Source: Rhodonellum psychrophilum GCM71 = DSM 17998
GTDB lineage: Bacteria; Bacteroidota; Bacteroidia; Cytophagales; Cyclobacteriaceae
NCBI RefSeq assembly: GCF_000381545.1
Contig: NZ_KB906677.1
Span: 200,638 to 264,637, forward strand
Direction of reading: 5' to 3'
DNA length: 64,000 nt
In this document: one piece after another, positions 54,467 through 62,330 of the stretch
Numbering within the stretch: the first letter of the stretch is position 1
How the letters are laid out: every line of letters starts with the position of its first letter
Notes under the pieces: generated by a model
Told to the model about the DNA's origin: nothing
What the model saw: only the letters and a program-made list of their open reading frames with translations
The model's database searches: none
Program-made: the position numbers and the translations under genes

Positions 54467-55720
54467 TTAGACTAACTTGTAGCCCAACTCCCAATGATAG
54501 AACAGGTTTGGAAATGAAACCGTTACTTGTCTAAGCCACTTAATTGCTTTGACCTTGCTTCCTTTGAAGCTTTTGTACTTGTTCAGAATCCATCTGATCA
54601 TTCGGTGGTGCAGGTAATAAAACACAGGTCTTAAACTTCTGCGACTAATTTTTCCATAATAATTCACCCATCCTCGGATCTTTGGATTCAGCATCGTAGC
54701 CAAATCCTGAATACCTCGTTGGGTTTTGTTGTGGAAATTAAGCTTTCGAAGTTCCCCATTGATACGCACTTTGGACTTACGGCTCATCTTACAATCAAAT
54801 TGCATAAAACTTCCCCCGTTTCTTAATTTGTTTCTCATGGGCTGAAAACTAAAGCCTAGAAAATCAAACTGTACAGGATGGCCTTTCAGATTTCTGCCTT
54901 CTTTCTTACAATACACGATTTTCGTCTTTTCGGGATGGGCTTTTAGGCCACAGCTTTCAAGTCGTTCCTTCAGGACTGTAAGTGTACTGACTGCTTCCTG
55001 ATGGCTTCTGCAATGGATAATAAGATCATCAGCATACCGAACCATAATGACAGATGGATGGAATTTCTCCAGCCACTTATCAACACAGTAATGCATGTAA
55101 AGATTGGCCAGAAGCGGACTTATTACCCCTCCTTGAGGAGTACCTTTCCCTGTGGATACTTTGACTGTTCCATCCTCAAGTATGACTGGTGCTTCCAGCC
55201 ACCTTTGGATGTAAAACAATACCCATTTCTCTGGAACGTGTCTTTCCAAGGCTTTCAACAAAAGCTCGTGGTTCACATTTTCGAAAAATTCCTGTATGTC
55301 CAAATCTATTACCCAGCTGTATCGACGTACATTTTGTTGTACTTTCTGAATTGCTGTGTGCGCATTTCTGTTCGGGCGGTATCCGTAGGAGTTGTCCACA
55401 AATACTGATTCCAGCCTTGGTTCGAGGTACGTCTTTACTACCTGTTGGGCAATCCTGTCGCTTACAGTCGGAATTCCCAAAGGACGGGTCTTACCCCCCG
55501 CCTTAGGAATTGTTACCCGCTTTATCGCTGGTGCAAAATAACTTCCAGAAGCCAGTCTGTTCCAGATTTTGTACAGTTCTTTGGAACGTACCCTATCAAA
55601 TTCCGACAGGCTCTGCTGGTCAATCCCTGCACTCCCTCCGTTACTTTTCACTTTCTTGTAGGATTCCCAAACCATCTCTTTGGTAATTGGTACCGACTTT
55701 GTTTGTTCTTTAAAAATCAT
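54467..55720 (-). CDS. ltrA: group II intron reverse transcriptase/maturase
   Basis: 417 residues. RT fingers/palm are residues about 65-260: IPKAGGKTRPLGIPTVSDRI, NSYGYRPNRNAHTAI, VIDLDIQEFFENVNH, GTPQGGVISPLLANLYMH, and the active-site YADD at 229-232. The maturase/X domain follows (about 280-380; GWVNYYGKISRRSLRPVF), and the protein ends LFYHWELGYKLV. No C-terminal HNH endonuclease is present. That means priming independent of second-strand cleavage, as in introns that enter single-stranded or hairpin DNA such as attC bottom strands. It copies and splices its own intron. Confidence 0.95.
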   Translation of the reverse strand: MIFKEQTKSVPITKEMVWESYKKVKSNGGSAGIDQQSLSEFDRVRSKELYKIWNRLASGSYFAPAIKRVTIPKAGGKTRPLGIPTVSDRIAQQVVKTYLEPRLESVFVDNSYGYRPNRNAHTAIQKVQQNVRRYSWVIDLDIQEFFENVNHELLLKALERHVPEKWVLFYIQRWLEAPVILEDGTVKVSTGKGTPQGGVISPLLANLYMHYCVDKWLEKFHPSVIMVRYADDLIIHCRSHQEAVSTLTVLKERLESCGLKAHPEKTKIVYCKKEGRNLKGHPVQFDFLGFSFQPMRNKLRNGGSFMQFDCKMSRKSKVRINGELRKLNFHNKTQRGIQDLATMLNPKIRGWVNYYGKISRRSLRPVFYYLHHRMIRWILNKYKSFKGSKVKAIKWLRQVTVSFPNLFYHWELGYKLV

Positions 55721-56309
55721 CCTTAATTAAGTTGTTCTTAAATTAAAACTGCATAATTGAAACCCTTCGCTCCACTCCCATTACAGAAGTTTCATCACTA
55801 CTACGGCCTCATCCGCCACCTATATGCTCATCAGTAATCAACTCACAGGTATTGCCTGCTTGTGTTTTCCTTTTTTTGGCATAACATATAGGCTTCCTGT
55901 GGTTCCACAATAAAGCCTGGATAGAAGTCATGCCCCCTTTATGACGGTTGCCGCATAGACAGTAATTAGGAGCCTTCTATACTTATCTCCGATCTCTCGA
56001 TATAGACCGGATTTTGACAACGACTGGTCTTTTCGTCACTACATCGGAAGGTTCGCTTTCGCTCATCTCTTCTATCCTTACCTGACCATTTAAACAGCCT
56101 TTTCTTCTATCGCTTCACACACCTTTGTTACCGCAGATGCATCATAGAAGTGGTTTGGTGAGTTTTCCTAAAAACCCTCACCGAGGGGCCTGCCCTCATC
56201 TTTATCATAGCTTACACAGCACACATCGAGTAGGCGGCCCCGCCAGATCTCTCTGACGAGGTGCGCCTCTCACACCACTGCCGATAGCCATCGGCATACG
56301 GGTCTCGTA

Positions 56310-56371
56310 CCTCCCCTGCATTCCGGCCTCTTGCTAAAATGATCCAACGGGATCATTTCTTAACGCTCGAT
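56310..56371. repeat. palindromic unit, copy 1
   Basis: cctcccctgcattccggcct, then an 8-9 bp inverted repeat (aaatgatcc aacg ggatcattt) and ttaacgctc. It is about 85% identical to the units at 56506 and 61275. It lies between the maturase remnant stop and domain V of the decayed intron. Confidence 0.65.
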
Positions 56372-56514
56372 CCCAGTTCACTGGATTGTAGGTTGCGTCT
56401 TGAGGTAATAGGAAAGCATAGATTCAAAGCCCTTTCTTCTCCCGCGTGACAAAGTTATTCTAGTAATCAGAATCGGGCTCTGAGCTACTGCCCAGCCTCC
56501 TTTTCCACCTCCCC

Positions 56515-56576
56515 TGCATCCTGGCCCCTCGCTAAAATGACCTAAACAGGTCATTTTAGCGAGGGGCCAGGATGCA
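56515..56576. repeat. perfect 29-bp palindrome (unit copy 2)
   Basis: Arms 56515-56543 and 56548-56576 are perfectly complementary with a 4-base loop (aaac). It sits inside the maturase remnant, where it adds an artificial peptide between GVDQDPGY and KGGWAVAQ. The outer bases include cccctgcatcctggcccc. It is the longest perfect hairpin in the window. Confidence 0.85.
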
Positions 56577-56777
56577 TAACCAGGGTCTTGATCCACTCCC
56601 AATCTGATCAGGTTTTTGCGTTTACGCTCAGGTTTCTTCTCCCGGTCGACCGGGACCAGATACAGTATCGAAGTCGTTTTAGCCCCGCACGTAAGGGATG
56701 CCGAAAAATCGGCACAGGCATTTCACCCGTTGGAACGTTCATTTAAATGAACTATATTCACCTTTCAAGGCACACAC

Positions 56778-56904
56778 ACAGTATTTATGCCAGCTGCGGG
56801 TGAAGTGTTGCTATGAAGTTTAGTTTTCTTAAATTCGTTTCGGCCTCGTGGGACAAAAACACGCTTCGAAAGCCGCAGCCGTCATAAACACAAAACGTTA
56901 GCGG
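56778..56904 (+). other. attC-like site 7, right part
   Basis: acagtatttatgccagctgcgg pairs with ccgcagccgtcataaacac (TTTATG/CATAAA, AGCTGCGG/CCGCAGC). The site ends acaaaacgttagcgg. Internal gtgttgctatgaagtttag matches the family's degenerate unit. The left core lies at 54355-54366 across the introns. Total length without introns is about 139 nt. Confidence 0.75.
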
Positions 56905-56933
56905 TAATTAACCAAAACTGAAAATAGAAAATT

Positions 56934-57611
56934 ATGAATACACACGCTGACAAAACACAAGAAAATAAAAGTCAATCGGTTGCGAATGCTGTTTCTCAAA
57001 AGCGGAATAGTGGTAAATCTACTTTTCAGTTTGAAGACAATCGACCTGAGGCTGTTGTGCAAAGAAAACTACAAGAGATGGCAAATAATAGTCCGCAAGC
57101 CATACAGTTGAAAGCTTGTAAGGAAATGATTAACGATAGCGCTCAGTCGGCACCGATTCAAATGAGTGGAGGTTCAACTCAAGCAAATGAGGAATTAGTA
57201 AAAGCAATGGGTAAAAGTGCTGACTTAGTTGACAATCTACCCAAGGCAAAGCCGCATTCTAAAAAAGGAACTGGAAGTAGTGGAACTGATCATCAAGGGA
57301 GAAACGCAATGGTGATTAATAAAGCCAAACGAGATACTGCAAAGGCCCATGATGACCCTACAATGTTTTCTTCAAGTAGAATGAGAGGAGATGCTCGTGG
57401 TAAAGAAAAAAGTGCTGCTGCTGCTGAAAAGAGACGAGAAAAAGCTGAAGCGACTGACACGAGCATGGGCGATTTTGATAAGGCCATGGAGCAGGCGACC
57501 AAAACATATAAAGGCGATCAAGAAAAATTTGACGAATACTTGGAAAATCGGAACTTTGAATTCTCAGAAGATCAAATGGATAATTTATATGAGGCACTTT
57601 ATAAAGAATAG
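56934..57611 (+). CDS. cassette ORF, protein with contractile-injection-system effector-like leader
   Basis: 225 residues. The N-terminus (KTQENKSQSVANAVSQ, STFQFEDNRPEAVVQRKLQE, MANNSPQAIQLKA) is the leader I know from large Bacteroidota proteins that carry DUF4157 and toxin domains and are linked to extracellular contractile injection systems. Here no HExxH metallopeptidase follows. Instead there is a low-complexity hydrophilic part (KAKPHSKKGTGSSGTDHQGR) and a charged helical C-terminus (GDFDKAMEQATKTYKGDQEKFDEYLE). It may be a small effector, an adaptor, or an immunity-type remnant. No signal peptide. Single-gene cassette. Confidence 0.75.
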   Translation: MNTHADKTQENKSQSVANAVSQKRNSGKSTFQFEDNRPEAVVQRKLQEMANNSPQAIQLKACKEMINDSAQSAPIQMSGGSTQANEELVKAMGKSADLVDNLPKAKPHSKKGTGSSGTDHQGRNAMVINKAKRDTAKAHDDPTMFSSSRMRGDARGKEKSAAAAEKRREKAEATDTSMGDFDKAMEQATKTYKGDQEKFDEYLENRNFEFSEDQMDNLYEALYKE

Positions 57612-57693
57612 TTAGAAAGATTAATAATTGAAAGGCTTTGAAATGAGAAAGTCTATAACAAAAAATAAACGCCATTAAAACGGTAGACAAAAC

Positions 57694-57832
57694 TACCTAT
57701 AACATCGGTTTAGCAATATAGCGACTGACGTGCTTCTATGGAACATTTGTGCAAGGTTAAACAGCAGTAATTCTATTGAACTTTCGTGCTAAAAATCCGC
57801 CAATACGCCAAGCACCAAACCGTCATCGGGGA
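57694..57832 (+). other. attC-like site 8, degenerate
   Basis: About 139 nt. The left core ctataacatcggtttagc and right end agcaccaaaccgtcatcggg form a weak stem. Internal gacgtgcttctatggaac, acatttgtgcaaggttaa and ctttcgtgctaaaaatccg match the family units. The right core reads GTCA rather than GTTA, so it may be a poor recombination substrate. Confidence 0.6.
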
Positions 57833-57854
57833 TTGTAAAACGACTAAACAGAAA

Positions 57855-57980
57855 ATGATCATAAAACAGAATATAACAAGCGAAATTTCCAATTGGAGAA
57901 CACGATTTTTACCCTATTGTGATGGAAACGGAAGGCAATACTATTGGATTTCATTCGGACAAGTAAAACAATATGCTTAG
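57855..57980 (+). CDS. cassette ORF 8a, 41-residue protein
   Basis: 41 residues (MIIKQNITSEISNWRTRFL .. WISFGQVKQYA). The open frame reaches back to 57786, but that part is attC sequence. The stop (TAG at 57978-57980) overlaps the start of the next gene (ATG at 57973), so translation is coupled. It may be a leader peptide or a small partner of the two membrane proteins. No recognised family. Confidence 0.4.
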   Translation: MIIKQNITSEISNWRTRFLPYCDGNGRQYYWISFGQVKQYA

Positions 57981-58383
57981 ACTTGGTGGATACCTGAATA
58001 TCCTAATCGCAATATTGCATATTGTCGGACTATTTTGGGCAGACAAAATGTTTGAAGTAACAGGAATAGCAGATGGAATGGCTCTTGCTGCACAAAACAT
58101 TCATCCTATGTATCCGTATTTTATTACGGTTGTTGTGGCTATTTTCTTTTTTATATTTGGTATTTATGGACTTTCAGCAGATGGTAAAATCCGAAAATTA
58201 CCCTTTTTAAAGCCTGTTATTTTTCTTATAGCGGGAATTTATTTATTGCGTGGAATTGGAGAACTCATTTTTGATATGGAAATGCAACAAACGAACCAAA
58301 TATTAGAAACATCATATTCGTTAATTGCAGTTTTAATTGGACTTTTATTTTTGATTGGAGGAATAAGAAAATGGAGAAAATAA
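57973..58383 (+). CDS. cassette ORF 8b, four-helix membrane protein
   Basis: 136 residues with four transmembrane helices (LNILIAILHIVGLFWA; YFITVVVAIFFFIFGIYGL; FLKPVIFLIAGIYLLRGIGEL; SLIAVLIGLLFLIGGI) and a basic C-terminus. It belongs to a type of small integral membrane protein common in Bacteroidota and of unknown role. It overlaps the next gene by 13 bases (58371-58383). Confidence 0.72.
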   Translation: MLRLGGYLNILIAILHIVGLFWADKMFEVTGIADGMALAAQNIHPMYPYFITVVVAIFFFIFGIYGLSADGKIRKLPFLKPVIFLIAGIYLLRGIGELIFDMEMQQTNQILETSYSLIAVLIGLLFLIGGIRKWRK

Positions 58384-58754
58384 GTGGACAAAAGATATTT
58401 CTATTAGATGCAGTTGGAGCCTTCGTTTCAATTATTTTCCTATCCTTTCTGTACTCTTTTGATGATTTTTTTGGTATGCCAAAAAGCGTTATTAAAATCT
58501 TTCTTGGTATTGCGACAGCCTTTTTTGTTTATTCAACGACAACATATTTTATAAAACCAATAAATTGGCAGTATTACTTAAAAATTATTGCTACACTTAA
58601 CATCTGCTACTGTCTATTTACATTTTACCATTTACTTCAAAATTTAGACACTTTAACACTGTATGGACATACTTATTTTATAGCGGAAATTTTAGTAATA
58701 CTCATACTTTCAACATATGAACTCAAAAATGCAAGAAAAACAACGACCCGCTAA
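58371..58754 (+). CDS. cassette ORF 8c, four-helix membrane protein
   Basis: 127 residues with four predicted transmembrane helices (LLDAVGAFVSIIFLSFLYSF; VIKIFLGIATAFFVYSTTTYF; YLKIIATLNICYCLFTFYHL; TYFIAEILVILILSTY). It is similar in layout to ORF 8b but not obviously a duplicate. The stop TAA (58752-58754) lies inside the left core of the attC site that follows, so this ORF ends in the recombination site itself. Confidence 0.72.
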   Translation: MEKISGQKIFLLDAVGAFVSIIFLSFLYSFDDFFGMPKSVIKIFLGIATAFFVYSTTTYFIKPINWQYYLKIIATLNICYCLFTFYHLLQNLDTLTLYGHTYFIAEILVILILSTYELKNARKTTTR

Positions 58755-58880
58755 CAGCCGTTTTGCAAAAGTGGGGGTTTCATGCTTCTATGACAGTGAA
58801 GTGCTAAATTCACTTTGTGCATCTAATGAAACTTTGTGCTCCAAAACCCGCCCGAACGCAAAGCCCGAAAACGTTGGCGG
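58748..58880 (+). other. attC-like site 9
   Basis: 133 nt, nearly identical to site 3 in its left half (gctaacagccgttttgcaaaag). The right half is cgcaaagcccgaaaacgttggcgg. Internal units are gtttcatgcttctatgac, agtgaagtgctaaattc, ctttgtgcatctaatga and aactttgtgctcc. It is partly overlapped by the end of ORF 8c. Confidence 0.78.
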
Positions 58881-58910
58881 TACTGTAAAAAATCTTCAAA
58901 AAAATAAATC

Positions 58911-60305
58911 ATGAGAATATTCATTTGCTTATTTCTAATCTCAAGCTCTTTATTTGCACAAAAGCCTTCAAAAACCTCTTTACCTTCATCTTTGAAGCCG
59001 CGTCTGGTGGTATTATCAGACATATCGACTTGGGAGCCAGACGACCATGAATCACTCATTAGACTCTTGGTTCATGCAGACATGTATGAAATTGAGGGAA
59101 TTATCATTACGACTGGCTGGAGTATGGATGATGTTAATAAAGTAAAACATTTTAAAGATATTGCAACAGGCGTTATAGATGCCTATCAAAAGGATTTGCC
59201 CAATCTGCTTAAACGCTCCAACCAAACTGGTTTTGCACAAGATGAGGAAAAACAAAAGATTGGATACTGGCCAAGTGCCAACTATTTAAGAGAGCGGACA
59301 ATGTTCGGTAGCATGCTAATGGGAATGGATAAAATTGGAGTTGACAATGATTCAGATGGTAGTAATCTTATTATCCAATTGGCTGACGAAGATGATAATC
59401 GACCAATCTGGGTGACATTTTGGGGTGGTGGCAATACTCTCGCTCAATCTATTTGGCAGGTACAGCAAACTCGAAGCAAATCAGAATTAAAAACTTTTTT
59501 GAATAAACTTCGGGTGTATGCCATAACCGACCAGGATAGGCCTCAAAAATCAAGTTTTGAAATCAGTTCACATGCGTGGATGCGTCGTGATTTTTCAGAC
59601 GACCTTCTATTCATATGGGATGAATGTGCATGGAAATATCAGAATGGCACGGGTAAAAAAAAATGGTCAGAATATGAAAAAAATATTCAAAATCATGGAA
59701 ATCTGGGAAGTCAATATCCAAAATACAAGTATGGCGTGGAAGGTGATACACCAGCATTTTTACATGTTCTACAAAACGGCCTCAACAATCCTGATAATCC
59801 GACTCAATCGAGTTGGGGTGGATTTTCCAAATGGGGTTTGGGAGAAGATAACATTGGCTCATACGTCAATTATCAAAGAAATGAATACAATACTTGCAGG
59901 GAGTATATGGACTACTTTTACCCGGCTATATTTAATAATTTTGCTGCAAGAATGGATTGGGCAAAAGAAGGCAAAGGCAATAGAAATCCAATTGTTGCAA
60001 TTGATGGGGACTTCAGTCTAGATATTATTACAAAAAATACTCCTCAGGGAACCAAAATTATACTTGATGCATCAGCTTTGTCTGACCCTGATGGAGATAC
60101 TTTAAATTATAAATGGTGGACCCAACCCGAAGCAGGCACCTATAATGGCACTGTCAACATATTAAACAGTAATTCAAATAAGGTTACCATAGAGATACCA
60201 GCAAATTCTGCTGGGAAAAATTTTCATGTAGTTTGCGAGGTTACAGATAACGGAACACCCAAATTAACCAGTTATAGAAGAATAATTGTTGAACCAACTA
60301 AATGA
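58911..60305 (+). CDS. cassette ORF 9, DUF1593 family exported protein
   Basis: 464 residues, unusually long for a cassette gene. It has a signal peptide (cleavage after SSLFAQ). The nucleoside-hydrolase-like domain begins RLVVLSDISTWEPDDHESLIRLL (clustered Asp residues as in nucleoside hydrolase metal sites) and continues EGIIITTGWS and IWVTFWGGGNTLAQSIW. The C-terminal ~90 residues are an Ig-like part (LDASALSDPDGDTLNYKWWTQPEAGTY). DUF1593 proteins are found beside polysaccharide-degrading enzymes. The exact substrate is unknown. Confidence 0.86.
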   Translation: MRIFICLFLISSSLFAQKPSKTSLPSSLKPRLVVLSDISTWEPDDHESLIRLLVHADMYEIEGIIITTGWSMDDVNKVKHFKDIATGVIDAYQKDLPNLLKRSNQTGFAQDEEKQKIGYWPSANYLRERTMFGSMLMGMDKIGVDNDSDGSNLIIQLADEDDNRPIWVTFWGGGNTLAQSIWQVQQTRSKSELKTFLNKLRVYAITDQDRPQKSSFEISSHAWMRRDFSDDLLFIWDECAWKYQNGTGKKKWSEYEKNIQNHGNLGSQYPKYKYGVEGDTPAFLHVLQNGLNNPDNPTQSSWGGFSKWGLGEDNIGSYVNYQRNEYNTCREYMDYFYPAIFNNFAARMDWAKEGKGNRNPIVAIDGDFSLDIITKNTPQGTKIILDASALSDPDGDTLNYKWWTQPEAGTYNGTVNILNSNSNKVTIEIPANSAGKNFHVVCEVTDNGTPKLTSYRRIIVEPTK

Positions 60306-60326
60306 ATTACATGAAACCATTTAAAA

Positions 60327-60468
60327 ATAACACTTTCGCCAAAATGAATATAAAAAATAGGTGAAATAGCAGTAAATTCAAGGCTTTTGACTCGTATCAA
60401 ACTTTGTGATTAACCGAAGGTTTCGTGCTTCGAAATCGTCTACTTTTCATATACTAACCGTTAGCGCC
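60327..60468 (+). other. attC-like site 10, degenerate
   Basis: The right end is aaccgttagcgcc. ATATaAAAAaTAG pairs with CTACTTTTCATAT. Internal caaactttgtgattaacc and gaaggtttcgtgcttcg are family units. The left core is weak. The following cassette starts gttagcgcct, complementary to aggcgcta(ac) at 61154. Confidence 0.6.
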
Positions 60469-60528
60469 TATTAAGGCGGGATACATTAACAAAAAAATAA
60501 TTGGAAATAAATTGAGACCAAATTTTAT

Positions 60529-61146
60529 ATGAAAAAAAAACTTAAAGACAAGAAGATATTACTTCCTTTAATTGCTCTTTTATTCATTTTCTTTAGTTGC
60601 GAGAATAACGAATTGGATAATAATATCAGACCACTGCTCAATGAAAAGTTCAATGGGAAATACGAAATACTATCCTCTATATCAAAGGCAGCTGTAGACT
60701 TAAATAATGATGGAATTGAGTCAACCAATCTTCTTGATGAAAATTCGATGATTTTATTTTCAACCATTGAAATTAGGATACCTTATAAAGAAGAACGTTT
60801 TTTCACCGAGAAGGAATTTGTTTTCTCAGAATTTTGGCCTACAGAGAATGAACAAAGATTGAAAACTAATGAAATTATAACAGTGTATAACACACGCTTC
60901 TATAACTTTTATTATGATCTATACGGCAATACACTTATTGGTGAATTTAAAGATGATTTATCTTCAGCTACATTTAGAAAAAATATTACAGAGGATGGTA
61001 AAAACACACTAATTGAGCTTAAATCAATTGAATTATTGGAAGATGAGACTATCAAAGTAACTGTAGTCAGAAAATTATACACAATGAACGGCTGGATAAC
61101 AGCAGAAATTGAATCCTTGTATAAAAGATTCACTCCCACAACATAA
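60529..61146 (+). CDS. cassette ORF 10, lipoprotein, unknown function
   Basis: 205 residues. A lipoprotein signal (LPLIALLFIFFSC) is followed by a beta-rich domain: NEKFNGKYEILSSI, STIEIRIPYKEERFF and TVVRKLYTMNGWITAEIESLYKR. The last part resembles small lipocalin-like or DUF-type lipoproteins of Bacteroidota, but no family can be named. It is a single-gene cassette that ends 7 bases before a truncated attC core. Confidence 0.72.
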   Translation: MKKKLKDKKILLPLIALLFIFFSCENNELDNNIRPLLNEKFNGKYEILSSISKAAVDLNNDGIESTNLLDENSMILFSTIEIRIPYKEERFFTEKEFVFSEFWPTENEQRLKTNEIITVYNTRFYNFYYDLYGNTLIGEFKDDLSSATFRKNITEDGKNTLIELKSIELLEDETIKVTVVRKLYTMNGWITAEIESLYKRFTPTT

Positions 61147-61161
61147 GAATAACAGGCGCTA
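61147..61161 (+). other. attC-like site 11, left core cut by intron remnant
   Basis: acaggcgcta ends where GTCGAG (complement of an intron 3' end, CTCGAC) begins. It is the complement of the cassette's own start (gttagcgcct, 60460). The cut is at the same position of the core (TA^AC) as in site 7. Confidence 0.6.
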
Positions 61162-61595
61162 GTCGAGGTACTGTCTTAATTAGCAAGTGATTCATAGCCC
61201 TTTCTTCTCCCGCGTGACAAAGTTATTGTAGTAATCAGAATCGGGCTCTGAGCGACTGCCCATCCTCCTTTTCCACCTCCCCTGCATCCTGGCCCCTCGC
61301 TAAAATGACCTAAACAGGTCATTTTTTAACGCTCAGTCCTTCCATGCATAGGCATCGTCTTGATCCACTCCCAATCTGATCAGGTTTTTGCGTTTCCGCT
61401 CGGGTTAAAAAAATAAAACAACAACTTTTGCCAACATCACTTTGGATACAGCGGGGGTTTAGTGAAAATAGAATATTCACTGTCTTTAAAAAGTTAAGAG
61501 TAAGATGGAAGGATATGGATCCGAATGCAGTCGTCTCCAAGCTCAATCACGTTTCCCGACAGCTTAAAAAAAGACGCAGGAAAGAGAATGGGGAA
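61162..61595 (-). mobile_element. group II intron remnant B, rearranged
   Basis: 61162-61406 carries the minus-strand maturase tail (LIRLGVDQD, then RRKGYES) with a copy of the palindromic unit (61275-61334). 61470-61595 carries a further upstream part of the same ORF region (SFHLTLNFLKTVN), similar to 62465-62578. An attC-like left fragment (gccaacatcactttgg, gcgggggtttagtg; 61430-61464) is wedged between. The two pieces are about 85-90% identical to remnants A and C. No domain V was found. Confidence 0.7.
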
Positions 61596-61699
61596 AAACA
61601 GTAACGAAGGAAATGATGTTAGAAAATTGATATAACTGGTAAATATGACCGACTTTATAAATAGCCTCATCGTAATCATTTCACGGTTAAAAAATCACA

Positions 61700-62239
61700 A
61701 TGATCAAATACGTCTTCATTTCACTCCTACTCAGCTTATCCACTAAATCAAACATGGAAAAGATTTATACTTTCTCAACCCAAACGAACATCAATGAATG
61801 GCGTATTGTCAACGATGGTGTGATGGGTGGTGTATCCAAAAGTTCATTGGTCCTTACCGATGCAGGACAGGGACAGTTTTCAGGTCAGGTTTCATTGGCG
61901 AACAACGGAGGATTTGCCTCGATACAATTGAACACAATGATAGCACTGGCGGCGGAAAATAAGTATATTATTTTGCGCGTAAAAGGAGATGGCAAGCATT
62001 ATGAATTTCGATTAAAGGGCGATATTTCGCAGTCTGAGTCTTACGTGCACAAATTTGCCACTTCAGGAGAATGGGAAACCATCAAGTTAGCAATCAGTGA
62101 ATTTTACCCTCAGTTTCGAGGACGCCAATTGAACAGCCCTCATTTCAATTTTAAAAGCATCAAACAATTGAGTTTTTTGATTGCCAACAAGCAAGAAGAA
62201 GACTTCGAATTGTTGATTGATTGGATAGGATTGGAATAA
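61700..62239 (+). CDS. CIA30 domain-containing protein
   Basis: 179 residues with a short signal-like N-terminus (IKYVFISLLLSLSTKS). A second ATG (61754, MEKIYTFST) is an alternative start for a cytosolic form. The body matches the CIA30/NDUFAF1-type carbohydrate-binding-like beta sandwich: WRIVNDGVMGGVSKSS, FSGQVSLANNGGFASI, YIILRVKGDGKHYEFRLK, GEWETIKLAISEFYPQFRG and FELLIDWIGL. In bacteria these proteins are of unknown function. It lies between two intron remnants and is followed by an attC left fragment. Confidence 0.86.
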   Translation: MIKYVFISLLLSLSTKSNMEKIYTFSTQTNINEWRIVNDGVMGGVSKSSLVLTDAGQGQFSGQVSLANNGGFASIQLNTMIALAAENKYIILRVKGDGKHYEFRLKGDISQSESYVHKFATSGEWETIKLAISEFYPQFRGRQLNSPHFNFKSIKQLSFLIANKQEEDFELLIDWIGLE

Positions 62240-62248
62240 ATTAAAAAA

Positions 62249-62269
62249 TTGACATCGGCTATTTGCCGG
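62249..62269 (+). other. attC-like left fragment 12
   Basis: ttgacatcggctatttgccgg starts 10 bases after the CIA30 stop and resembles the left half of site 8 (taacatcggtttagc). The right half is replaced by intron remnant C. Confidence 0.45.
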
Positions 62270-62330
62270 CTCCACGCTAAAAATTTACAGCAAAAGTATT
62301 CTTTAGCTCTGCCCCTTCCTCTGGATTGTA

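Larger units (their letters stand above)
54367..56224 (-). mobile_element. intact group II intron, 1858 nt
   Basis: Minus strand. The 5' end is GTGTGCTGTG (complement of 56224 downward), matching the GUGYG consensus. An RT/maturase ORF lies in domain IV. A canonical 34-nt domain V (GAGCCGTATG..GTACGGTTC) follows, then a domain VI hairpin ending CTACTCGAC at 54367. All parts needed for splicing and mobility are present. It is inserted in the bottom strand of an attC left core, directly at the 3' end of an older intron. Confidence 0.88.
56225..56777 (-). mobile_element. decayed group II intron, tandem with the intact one
   Basis: On the minus strand it begins GTGTGTGCCTTGAAAGG (56777 downward) and ends with a domain V/VI-like segment: GAGACCCGTATGCC..GTGTGAGAGG..GGGGCCGCCTACTCGAT at 56225. 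Between lie the last ~70 residues of a maturase ORF (VPVDREKKPERKRK, then NLIRLGVDQDPGY, KGGWAVAQSPILIT and RRKGFESMLSYYLKTQPTIQ stop). Most of domain I and the RT domain are deleted. A palindromic insert disrupts the ORF. It is immediately followed by the intact intron. Confidence 0.8.

Noticed and set aside
56440..56515. tRNA-like text (complement reads gggcagtagctcaga .. gtcacgcggga)
   Set aside because: No cloverleaf, no anticodon stem and no CCA end; the same text recurs in the intron remnant at 61200 as maturase coding sequence.
56378..56602. A 74-residue minus-strand ORF as a free-standing gene
   Set aside because: Its text (KGGWAVAQSPILIT, RRKGFESMLSYYLK) is the C-terminal tail of a group II intron maturase and it is followed by domain V/VI-like sequence, so it is part of the decayed intron.
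46084..58880. The regularly spaced repeats as a CRISPR array
   Set aside because: Units are ~133 nt imperfect hairpins separated by whole genes, not short direct repeats with spacers; no cas genes.
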